A stretch of DNA of 6,149 nt from Myxococcales bacterium (GTDB lineage: Bacteria; Myxococcota_A; Polyangia; Polyangiales; Polyangiaceae): contig JANYHY010000551.1 in assembly GCA_025362165.1 (NCBI GenBank), positions 1-6,149 of the forward strand, written 5' to 3'. This document shows positions 1 to 5,789 of the stretch, one piece after another. The position numbers were made by a program, and so were the translations under genes. Every line of letters starts with the position of its first letter. Position 1 is the first letter of the stretch. The notes under the pieces are model-generated. The model worked only from the letters and a program-made list of their open reading frames with translations. It was not told where the DNA came from and ran no database searches.

Positions 1-776
1 CGAGAGATCCCTCTGTGGTCGATCTCGTTCGCGTGATCTTGGGCCTTCGTGACTCTGCGCTGCGCGTGTCTTGGGCATGTGATCTCTTCCGCACGCTCCA
101 GACTGACGAGCTCGCGCGCGTCCTCGATGACGTCGCGCTGCGCGGAGAGAGCGGCGAGGCGCGAGCCAAGGAGGCGCTGTCCGCCATCATCGACGCGCTG
201 GCTTCACAGGAGTCAGACGACGTCGTGCAGCGTCTGCGAGAAGAGGCCGTCGGCGCGGCGCTGCTGTCGCTCGAGCGGTTGATTCATCAACCATTTCGCG
301 CGCGGCCTGTTTCTGCGGTCCCCAAGGGCCCCGAGCGCGTCCCGGACTATGGCTTCGGTCGGCCGCTCACGCTCGGCGAGCGCAAGAGCCTCGCGCGCAA
401 GCACGACCGCACGCTGCTCGCGCGACTGCTCGGCGACCCTCACCCCGATGTGATCCGCGGCCTCTTGCGCAACCCGCGCCTCACCGAGGCTGATCTCGTG
501 CAGCTCATCGCGCGGCGCCCGTCACGCGCGGAGATCCTGGTGGAGATCGCGCGTTCGCCCGTGTGGGTGCACAGGTCGCGAGTGCGGCTCGCCTTGATCT
601 TGAACCCGTCCATGCCCGCGGAGCTCGCGGTGCCGCTCGCGAGCCTCTTGATGCGACACGAGCTGAAGCTCGTCACCGAGTCGACGCAGCTCTCGGATGT
701 CGTTCGCGCGGCGTGTCACGAGCACCTCACCCGCAAGCCTCCACGCAGAGGAGTCGGCACGCCGACACTGCAGTGA
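1..776 (+). CDS. Helical-repeat (HEAT-like) protein of unknown function, 5' end outside the window
   Basis: The reading frame is open to the window edge (codons from base 3). The first in-window start, GTG at 15, has no clear ribosome binding site, and the residues before it (RDPS) continue the same style of sequence. The gene therefore probably begins upstream, and 257 residues are visible. Numbering from the GTG, residues 1-95 are predicted to be helical and rich in Leu, Ala, Arg and Glu. A Pro/Arg-rich linker (about 92-118) leads to a repeat region. One unit (about 138-169) has the pattern LLxDPxPDVxxxLLxNPRLTEADL. A second (about 188-212) has VRxALxxNPxMPxELA. This alternation of short helices with Asn-Pro turns resembles HEAT-like or variant leucine-rich repeat proteins, and DUF2336 is a possible relative. 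Such proteins are usually protein-binding scaffolds; no catalytic motif, signal peptide or membrane segment is seen. The function is not known. It ends 3 bases before the convergent zinc-ribbon gene. Confidence 0.7.
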   Translation, partial: RDPSVVDLVRVILGLRDSALRVSWACDLFRTLQTDELARVLDDVALRGESGEARAKEALSAIIDALASQESDDVVQRLREEAVGAALLSLERLIHQPFRARPVSAVPKGPERVPDYGFGRPLTLGERKSLARKHDRTLLARLLGDPHPDVIRGLLRNPRLTEADLVQLIARRPSRAEILVEIARSPVWVHRSRVRLALILNPSMPAELAVPLASLLMRHELKLVTESTQLSDVVRAACHEHLTRKPPRRGVGTPTLQ

Positions 777-779
777 GCC

Positions 780-1070
780 TCAGCCCTCGTCGTCTTCGAT
801 GTCCCACATCGCGATCGCCGCGCCAAAGATCGCGCTCGCGCATGTTGGGCAGAGCGGTGCCTTCTCGCGTCGCACCTCGTCGCCGCGCGTCCAGACGTAC
901 TCACCTTCGCCGGTGATCGCGAAGCCGTCGTCCTCCGGCATGGGACGCCCGCATGCGTCGCATGACACCGTGAGCTCTTCGGCGAAGAGCGCCTCATGAC
1001 CGGCAGTGGAGAAGACCTCTGCGTCCGGCTCACGCGGCGTGTCTGCTCGTTGGGCTCGCGAGCGCTCCAT
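780..1070 (-). CDS. Small zinc-ribbon-like protein, 96 aa
   Basis: The protein has two CxxC knuckles, C37-D-A-C40 and C74-P-T-C77, separated by 33 residues. This is the layout of a structural zinc ribbon. Between them lies a short, probably beta-rich stretch (FAITGEGEYVW). The C-terminus is a helix followed by an acidic tail (DIEDDEG). No signal peptide or membrane segment is seen, so it is probably cytoplasmic. Candidate roles are a small protein- or nucleic-acid-binding adaptor; nothing in the sequence decides between them. The start is uncertain. ATG at 1070 has no recognisable ribosome binding site, and the first 35 residues are Arg/Glu-rich and unremarkable. A GTG at 968 would give a 62-residue protein starting just before the first CxxC. 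Its stop lies 3 bases from the stop of the convergent repeat-protein gene, so no terminator fits between them. It lies downstream of the MATE gene on the same strand, beyond a 208-base spacer, so co-transcription is possible but unlikely. Confidence 0.65.
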   Translation of the reverse strand: MERSRAQRADTPREPDAEVFSTAGHEALFAEELTVSCDACGRPMPEDDGFAITGEGEYVWTRGDEVRREKAPLCPTCASAIFGAAIAMWDIEDDEG

Positions 1071-1159
1071 CTGCCAAGCACGATAGCGCAGGCCAGGCTA
1101 CTGAGCGACTGGTAGTCCGTCGCCTACGTCATACGAATAGCGGCGAAGCATAGGATGGA

Positions 1160-1252
1160 ACAGGAAGCCGGGAAGACGGGAAGGTTTGGGATTGTTTCGA
1201 ATACACGGGCACGGCACTCAATTCCAACCTTCCCGTCTTTCCGTCTTCCTGT
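1160..1252. repeat. Long inverted repeat with arms made of octamer triplets (REP/MITE-like)
   Basis: The arms at 1160-1186 and 1226-1252 are 27 bases each and complementary at 25 positions, with a 39-base loop. One mismatch becomes a G-U pair in RNA, and pairing extends about five more base pairs inward past a bulged T at 1187. Each arm is a string of three degenerate octamers plus three bases. The left arm reads acaggaag, ccgggaag, acgggaag. The right arm reads cttcccgt, ctttccgt, cttcctgt. The element fills the middle of the 208-base spacer between the MATE stop and the zinc-ribbon start. Transcription from the MATE gene would form a long hairpin here that could end or stabilise the message, but no T-tract follows it on the minus strand. 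I infer a dispersed intergenic repeat or the remnant of a small non-autonomous element. I see nothing else recognisable in 1071-1278. Confidence 0.8.
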
Positions 1253-1278
1253 GAATATCTCCAGCCTACTAGGCGTGA

Positions 1279-2715
1279 TCATGGCTGCTTGGAGGTCAGC
1301 CAGATTCCGCTGCCGTAGGTGATCGCGCTCGCGACGCCGAACGCGATGTTGGTGGCCGCGACGCAGAGGAACAAGCCGTGCGGGCCGACGTGGAACACCT
1401 CGAGCGCAACGATCATCATCGGCGCCTGCACGAGAAAGATGACAGCGCTGTCCACCGCGAGCGTAGTCCGCGCGGCGCCCGCTCCGGTCATCGCGTTGCC
1501 GAGCACCACACCGATGCCCAAACCCCAGTAGCTCGGCGCCACCGCGAGCAAGTAGGTCATGGCGATCGCGATGGGCGCGTCGTCTGCGTCGAACATGCGC
1601 AAAATGGACTCGCCGAACGTCATGAAGAGCCCGGCAAGGATCGCGTTGGTGATGACGTCGTACCCCGCAGTCCAGAGCCCAGCACGCTTGGCGCGCGCGA
1701 GGTGACCTGCGCCCACGTTCTGCCCGACGAAGGTCTGCGCGGCGCTCCCCCAGCCCATCGCGACGAACATGGCCATCGTGTCGGGTCGAAACACGAGACC
1801 CATCGCTGTGGTCGCGGTCTGATCGGTGTTGGTGGTGAAGTAGCGAGCGACGAGCGAGGTCACGAAGATCACCGCCGCAATGCGCAGGACGAACTGCGCG
1901 GAAGACGGCCACGCCATCCGAGAGACGCGCGCCACATCTGCCCAATCCGGCAAGATTTGGCCCTTCGGAGGGCGAATGACTCCGAAGCGGCGCACCAGCA
2001 AGATCACGATCGGGACGAGCACGACGCCGCGCGCGAGCACTGTGGCCCACGCGGCGCCGAGCATCCCCATGCGCGGGATCGAAAGCGCGTGCGCAATCCT
2101 CGCAGACCACTCGAGCGACTTGGGGACAGGCCCATCACCAAAGACGAACAAGAGCGCCAAGAACACGTTGAGCACGTTGCCGAGCACGAGCAGCGTCATC
2201 GGAGTCTTCGCCGATCCGAGCGCGCGCTGCATGCCCGTCAGCTGCAACAAGAGGAAGATCGTGATGCTGCCTCCCACCGACACTCGCAAGTATCGAGTCG
2301 CGATGATCGCGACCTGGCCTTTGGCGCCGATGAGCCCCGAGACAACGGGTCCGGCGAGACCACCGCCGATCAACGCGAAGAAACCGCCGAGTGCGACGAT
2401 CATGCAGAGCGCAGCCCAAGCATAACGCTCGATCGCGCGCTGATCGCCGGCGCCCTTGGCTTGAGCTAGCAGCGCGCTCGAGGCGGTCGTGACGCCGTAG
2501 CTCACGATGGTGCCTATCGCAGCGAGCTGATCGCAGATGCCCAACGCGCCGAGCGACGCGCCAACCTCCTCCCGCGGGAGCTGCGCGACGATGTAAGCGT
2601 CGACGAGGTTGAAGGTCGTCTGGAGCGCCATCCCTAGCGCGAGCGGCGCCCCGAACCGTGCGACCTCGAAGGCTAGCGGCCCGCGCAGGATGCGCTTGGT
2701 CGCCTCGTCCGTCAT
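1279..2715 (-). CDS. MATE family efflux transporter (Na+- or H+-coupled drug antiporter), 478 aa
   Basis: This is a full-length member of the multidrug and toxic compound extrusion family, which exports cationic drugs or metabolites across the inner membrane in exchange for Na+ or H+. The length of 478 residues fits the usual range (about 440-480). About twelve hydrophobic segments form two six-helix halves, split by a loop around residues 243-262. Family motifs are visible in both halves. They include GMQRALGSAKTPM (161-173), GMLGAAWATVLAR (217-229), VGQNVGAGHLARAKRA (330-345) and NAMTGAGAARTTL (407-419). The substrate and coupling ion cannot be told from this sequence. The ATG at 2715 has only a weak ribosome binding site, but it places the first helix at the expected distance. 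The gene is divergent from the DUF362/polyferredoxin operon across 68 bases and shares its upstream region; a functional link is not implied. The long inverted repeat lies beyond its 3' end. Confidence 0.95.
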   Translation of the reverse strand: MTDEATKRILRGPLAFEVARFGAPLALGMALQTTFNLVDAYIVAQLPREEVGASLGALGICDQLAAIGTIVSYGVTTASSALLAQAKGAGDQRAIERYAWAALCMIVALGGFFALIGGGLAGPVVSGLIGAKGQVAIIATRYLRVSVGGSITIFLLLQLTGMQRALGSAKTPMTLLVLGNVLNVFLALLFVFGDGPVPKSLEWSARIAHALSIPRMGMLGAAWATVLARGVVLVPIVILLVRRFGVIRPPKGQILPDWADVARVSRMAWPSSAQFVLRIAAVIFVTSLVARYFTTNTDQTATTAMGLVFRPDTMAMFVAMGWGSAAQTFVGQNVGAGHLARAKRAGLWTAGYDVITNAILAGLFMTFGESILRMFDADDAPIAIAMTYLLAVAPSYWGLGIGVVLGNAMTGAGAARTTLAVDSAVIFLVQAPMMIVALEVFHVGPHGLFLCVAATNIAFGVASAITYGSGIWLTSKQP

Positions 2716-2783
2716 GGGTCACTGATTACCACTCTTCAGTAGAGTTGCCGCTCCTGGCTGGAACGAGCTAAAGAAGTAGGGTC
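2716..2783. promoter_or_regulatory. Divergent intergenic region between the MATE gene and the DUF362 operon
   Basis: These 68 bases must carry the upstream signals for both divergent genes unless a promoter lies inside a coding region. I do not find convincing sigma-70 boxes. On the plus strand TTGCCG (2745-2750) could be a -35 element, but the bases 17 further on are a poor -10. On the minus strand GGTAAT (read from 2730 to 2725) is a possible -10 with no good -35. No operator-like palindrome is evident. The last in-frame stop before the DUF362 gene (TAA, 2769-2771) lies here. Confidence 0.35.
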
Positions 2784-3818
2784 GTGCCGTCGGATCCCAA
2801 CAAACCAAGCTCGCCCGAGCTCTCTCGCCCTTCGAGGCGAGAGCTCCTCACGCGCGTTGGCGTTGGAGGCGCAGTGCTCGCAGGCGCCGCGCTCGTCGCT
2901 CGCAGCGCTTGGGACAAAGGCGGCTTGGGAGTTGCGACGGGGCAGGGGGCACGCCAAGTCCGCGACTACCGATTAGCTGACTCGACCAAGGACCTCGCGA
3001 ACGCCGAGCTCGCGATCGCGCGCGGCGTGCGTGACGGTGACGGAAAAGCGCCTAGCGCAGAGGAGCTCGTCACGCGCGCGCTCGCTGCGATGGGCACGAT
3101 GAGCGCGTTCGTATCGCAAGGCGACGTCGTCGTCGTCAAGCCGAACATCGGCTGGGATCGCATGCCCATCCACGCGGCCAACACCAACCCTGATGTCGTC
3201 GGGGCGGTGGTCAAGCTCGCGTTGGCAGCGGGCGCCAAGAAGGTCGTCGTCGCAGACGGCTCTTGCAACGATCCGAACCGCTGCTTTCAGCGCTCTGGCA
3301 TCTGGAAGTCCGCATATGACAACGGCGCGGAGGTGGTGCTCCCGGCCGAGCATCACTATCGGACGATGCGGTTGCAGGGTGATGTCCTCGACGAGTGGCC
3401 CGTGTTCACCACGCTGGTCAACGCGGACAAAGTCATCAATGTGCCCGTCGCCAAGCACCACAATTTAGCCAAGTTCACCGCGGCGATGAAGAATTGGTAT
3501 GGCGTGCTCGGTGGGCGCCGCAATCGCCTCCATCAAAATATCGATACTTCGATCGCGGACCTTGCGACTTTCATGAGGCCAACGCTGACCATCATCGACG
3601 CGACTCGCGTATTGATGCGCAACGGGCCTCAAGGCGGAAATATAGATGACACTCGTGAGCTCCTCACGGTCGTCGCTTCAGTCGATCAGGTGGCTGCTGA
3701 CGCTTACGCGTGCACGCTCATCGGGCAACATCGAGACAACCTCCCCTATCTGAAGACCGCGCACGATCGTGGCATCGGGACGATGTACTGGGAGAACCTC
3801 CGAACGAAGGAGGTCTGA
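2784..3818 (+). CDS. DUF362 domain protein with twin-arginine signal, 344 aa
   Basis: The protein starts with a Tat signal: S17-R18-R19-E-L-L followed by a hydrophobic stretch (about 25-39). It is therefore expected to be exported folded, and either released or anchored, since no clear AxA cleavage site is seen. The DUF362 domain covers about residues 75-335. Characteristic pieces are VVVKPNIGW (116-124), NTNPDVV (133-139), VADGSC (156-161), NVPVAKHHNLAKFTAAMKN (219-237) and DQVAADAYACTLIG (301-314). The family's biochemical role is not established; members often occur with, or are fused to, ferredoxin domains. This one has no ferredoxin motif, only Cys161, Cys167 and Cys310, so the next gene may supply the iron-sulfur part. 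GTG at 2784 is the only start that keeps the Tat motif, because an in-frame TAA lies at 2769 and no other start codon precedes the arginines. The ribosome binding site is weak. The gene is directly coupled to the polyferredoxin gene. Confidence 0.93.
   Translation: MPSDPNKPSSPELSRPSRRELLTRVGVGGAVLAGAALVARSAWDKGGLGVATGQGARQVRDYRLADSTKDLANAELAIARGVRDGDGKAPSAEELVTRALAAMGTMSAFVSQGDVVVVKPNIGWDRMPIHAANTNPDVVGAVVKLALAAGAKKVVVADGSCNDPNRCFQRSGIWKSAYDNGAEVVLPAEHHYRTMRLQGDVLDEWPVFTTLVNADKVINVPVAKHHNLAKFTAAMKNWYGVLGGRRNRLHQNIDTSIADLATFMRPTLTIIDATRVLMRNGPQGGNIDDTRELLTVVASVDQVAADAYACTLIGQHRDNLPYLKTAHDRGIGTMYWENLRTKEV
3807..3814 (+). promoter_or_regulatory. Strong Shine-Dalgarno for the polyferredoxin gene, inside the DUF362 C-terminal codons
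   Basis: AAGGAGGT is a perfect match to the anti-Shine-Dalgarno end of 16S rRNA. It lies four bases before the GTG at 3819. It is made by the last Lys-Glu-Val codons of the DUF362 gene, so ribosomes finishing that gene stop on top of it. This fixes the start of the downstream gene at 3819 and points to translational coupling. No other gene in the window has a ribosome binding site this strong. Confidence 0.85.
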
Positions 3819-5771
3819 GTGGAACCGCACTCGAGTGTCAGGCTAGACATCGGTCTCGACCGCGTCGAATCAGGCCACGTGCACCACGAGCATGTGGAGC
3901 CGATCCCTTGGAAAACTGGGCGTGTCGGCGCTGTAGACGCGATCGATCGCGACACGAGCTGGGTGGCACCCGTCACGGCCTCTGCCATCGCCCCAAGCGT
4001 CACCTCACCATCACCTATCGGCAAACTCACAAAGCCGAAGAAGCAAGATCCCACGCGGCCCGGCTCGGGCATCCCCGCCCGGTTCCGTATCAGGACTCTC
4101 GTATGGGTGCGCAGATTCTCCCAAGTCTTCTTCTTCGGGCTGTTCTGCTACTTCGTATTCCAGACTGGGTTTCGCGGCTCGTTCGCGGCTAGTTCGGATA
4201 CGCCGGTCCGCTTGCCATATCCGGTAGAGGCTTATCTCCTCTCGGACCCATTCGTCGGCGCGATGACCCTGCTCTCGACCCACACGGTCTATCGAGGCCT
4301 GTTGTGGAGCGTGGGCATGCTCGCGCTCACCATGGTGTTCGGCCGCGTGTTCTGCGGTTGGATATGCCCGTTCGGCACTCTTCACCACTTCTTCGCGTGG
4401 ATCTGGCCATCGCGCGTTGGTCGCGGCGGCTCGCGCGTAGAGGCGAACAAGACTCATACTTACCAGCGCGTCAAATATTATTTGATGTACGGGTTCTTGC
4501 TGAGCGCGGTCTTCGGCAGCGCCATCGGCGGGATGTTCGATCCCATATGTATTGCAGTTCGCTCAATCGGTTTAGGTGTCGTGCCCGCCGCTCAATATCT
4601 CACCAATCGCAGCGTCGCGGAGATCGACTCGCACGTCTCGTCGCGAGGAGTGCAGAGCGTCGCAGACCACTCACAAGATTTTCTCTCCAGCACCATCTGG
4701 CAATCCCATCAGTTCTATTTCCACCAGACTTGGCTCATTCTCTTTTTGCTAGTCGCGGTGCTATTCGCCAATCGATTCATACCTAGGTTCTGGTGTCGGG
4801 TGCTCTGTCCGCTCGGCGCGTTCTTGGGAGTGTTCGCCCGGTTCGCGCTCTTCGGGATGGAGAAGGACCACGCCAAGTGCACGGACTGCAACCTATGCCT
4901 CGTCAATTGTCAGGGCGCGGACAGCCCGCAGGGTGGCGTGAAATGGCGCCAAGACGAGTGCCATATGTGTCTCAACTGCGAGACGGCGTGCCCCGAAGAC
5001 GTCATCAAGTTTCGGTTCTTACCCAATCGTAAGAGCGCCATCAGCAAGCCTGATCTCCAGCGGCGCACGGCGCTCGCGAGCGCGGCGGCGGGGGCGCTGT
5101 TCATCCCAGTCGCGCGCGTCGCAGATTCATTGGACGTCAACTACCACTCCAAGGTCATTCGGCCGCCCGGCGCGGTGGAGGAGCGCGCGTTCCTCGAGCG
5201 TTGCATTCGCTGCGCGGAGTGCATGAAGGTGTGCCCCAATAACGCGTTGCACCCAGCTTTCTTCGAGGCGGGTGTAGAGGGTATGTGGACACCCATACTC
5301 ATCGCGCGAATTGGATATTGCGAGCACTCATGCGTGTTGTGCGGCCAGGTGTGCCCCACAGGCGCGATTCAGAAAATCTCCGAGAAGGAGAAACTAGGTA
5401 TCGGGCAGCCCCCCATCAAAATCGGGACGGCCTTCTACGATCATGGGCGGTGCTTGCCATGGAGTATGGGCACGCCTTGCATCGTGTGTGAGGAGTTCTG
5501 CCCGACGTCACCCAAAGCGATATGGGTCGAAGAGGTAGACGCGCCCGTGCGCGACAAAGTGCCGGGCCCCAACGGCGAGCCGCCGGCGATGAAGATCGTG
5601 CACCTCCAACGCCCGCACGTGGACCCATCATTGTGCATCGGCTGCGGCGCGTGCGAGAAGGTCTGCCCGGTTCAAGATCAGCCAGCCGTGTACATCACGA
5701 GCGTGGGTGAGACGCGCAGCAAGACCAACGTCATCTTGCTCGAGAACACCTCTTACAATCAGAAGACCTGA
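3819..5771 (+). CDS. Membrane polyferredoxin: NapH-like domain fused to NapG/MauM-like ferredoxin, 650 aa
   Basis: The predicted role is to pass electrons from the quinone pool or cytoplasm across the inner membrane. Residues 1-95 are a hydrophilic extension with a His cluster (HVHHEH, 20-25). Four membrane helices follow (about 100-118, 158-177, 220-240, 302-320). CxxxCP motifs at C179/C183 and C326/C330 are typical of NapH/NosR-type proteins. Two ferredoxin motifs come next: C354, C357, C360, C364 and C381, C384, C387, C391-P. At 415-436 a twin arginine (QRRTAL) precedes a hydrophobic stretch resembling the Tat signal of NapG. The rest matches NapG-type ferredoxins, starting with IRPPGAVEERAF. 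Its four cysteine groups are C462-C472, C501/C505-C512, C545/C554-C561 and C606-C616. Basic residues before helix 1 and before segment 415-436 fit an N-in, C-out topology. NapH and NapG are normally separate proteins of 250-300 residues, so this is a fusion. No reductase gene is adjacent. A different member of the NapH/NosR/RdxA superfamily is possible, but the two-domain reading is well supported. Confidence 0.9.
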   Translation: MEPHSSVRLDIGLDRVESGHVHHEHVEPIPWKTGRVGAVDAIDRDTSWVAPVTASAIAPSVTSPSPIGKLTKPKKQDPTRPGSGIPARFRIRTLVWVRRFSQVFFFGLFCYFVFQTGFRGSFAASSDTPVRLPYPVEAYLLSDPFVGAMTLLSTHTVYRGLLWSVGMLALTMVFGRVFCGWICPFGTLHHFFAWIWPSRVGRGGSRVEANKTHTYQRVKYYLMYGFLLSAVFGSAIGGMFDPICIAVRSIGLGVVPAAQYLTNRSVAEIDSHVSSRGVQSVADHSQDFLSSTIWQSHQFYFHQTWLILFLLVAVLFANRFIPRFWCRVLCPLGAFLGVFARFALFGMEKDHAKCTDCNLCLVNCQGADSPQGGVKWRQDECHMCLNCETACPEDVIKFRFLPNRKSAISKPDLQRRTALASAAAGALFIPVARVADSLDVNYHSKVIRPPGAVEERAFLERCIRCAECMKVCPNNALHPAFFEAGVEGMWTPILIARIGYCEHSCVLCGQVCPTGAIQKISEKEKLGIGQPPIKIGTAFYDHGRCLPWSMGTPCIVCEEFCPTSPKAIWVEEVDAPVRDKVPGPNGEPPAMKIVHLQRPHVDPSLCIGCGACEKVCPVQDQPAVYITSVGETRSKTNVILLENTSYNQKT

Positions 5772-5773
5772 GC

Positions 5774-5789
5774 GACCTCGTTAGAGGTC
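5774..5789. terminator. Small hairpin between convergent genes, possible weak terminator
   Basis: GACCTC (5774-5779) and GAGGTC (5784-5789) form a perfect six-base-pair stem with a four-base loop (GTTA). It starts two bases after the polyferredoxin stop and overlaps the stop codon of the convergent gene at 5788-5790. Its position suits a shared terminator, but the stem is short and no T-tract follows on either strand, so this call is weak. Confidence 0.3.

Noticed and set aside
1160..1252. CRISPR array or tandem repeat array
   Set aside because: The octamers abut with no spacers and are arranged as two inverted arms, so they do not form an array of repeats and unique spacers.
1124..2110. A 328-codon open frame on the minus strand, overlapping the MATE gene
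   Set aside because: It is an Arg-rich frame-shifted reading of the MATE coding sequence and runs on through the inverted repeat. The MATE protein is intact without it, so it is not a frameshifted piece of that gene.
1378..2469. A 363-codon open frame on the plus strand, opposite the MATE gene
   Set aside because: Its translation is dominated by Arg, His, Asp and Glu with no domain-like pattern. This is the usual antisense shadow of a GC-rich gene, and the MATE frame on the other strand has clear family motifs.
3654..3668. Inverted repeat CGTGAG/CTCACG with a 3-base loop inside the DUF362 gene
   Set aside because: It is short, lies mid-gene with no T-tract, and is of a kind expected by chance in GC-rich coding sequence.
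3816..3818. Selenocysteine reading of the TGA between the two operon genes
   Set aside because: A perfect Shine-Dalgarno and an immediate GTG indicate normal termination and re-initiation. A fusion would also place the two proteins in conflicting topologies. I saw no obvious SECIS-like stem-loop just after the TGA.
3819..5771. Assignment as part of a periplasmic nitrate reductase (nap) operon
   Set aside because: Only the electron-transfer domains resemble NapH and NapG. No napA, napB or napD lies nearby, and the partner is a DUF362 protein, so a nap gene symbol would mislead.
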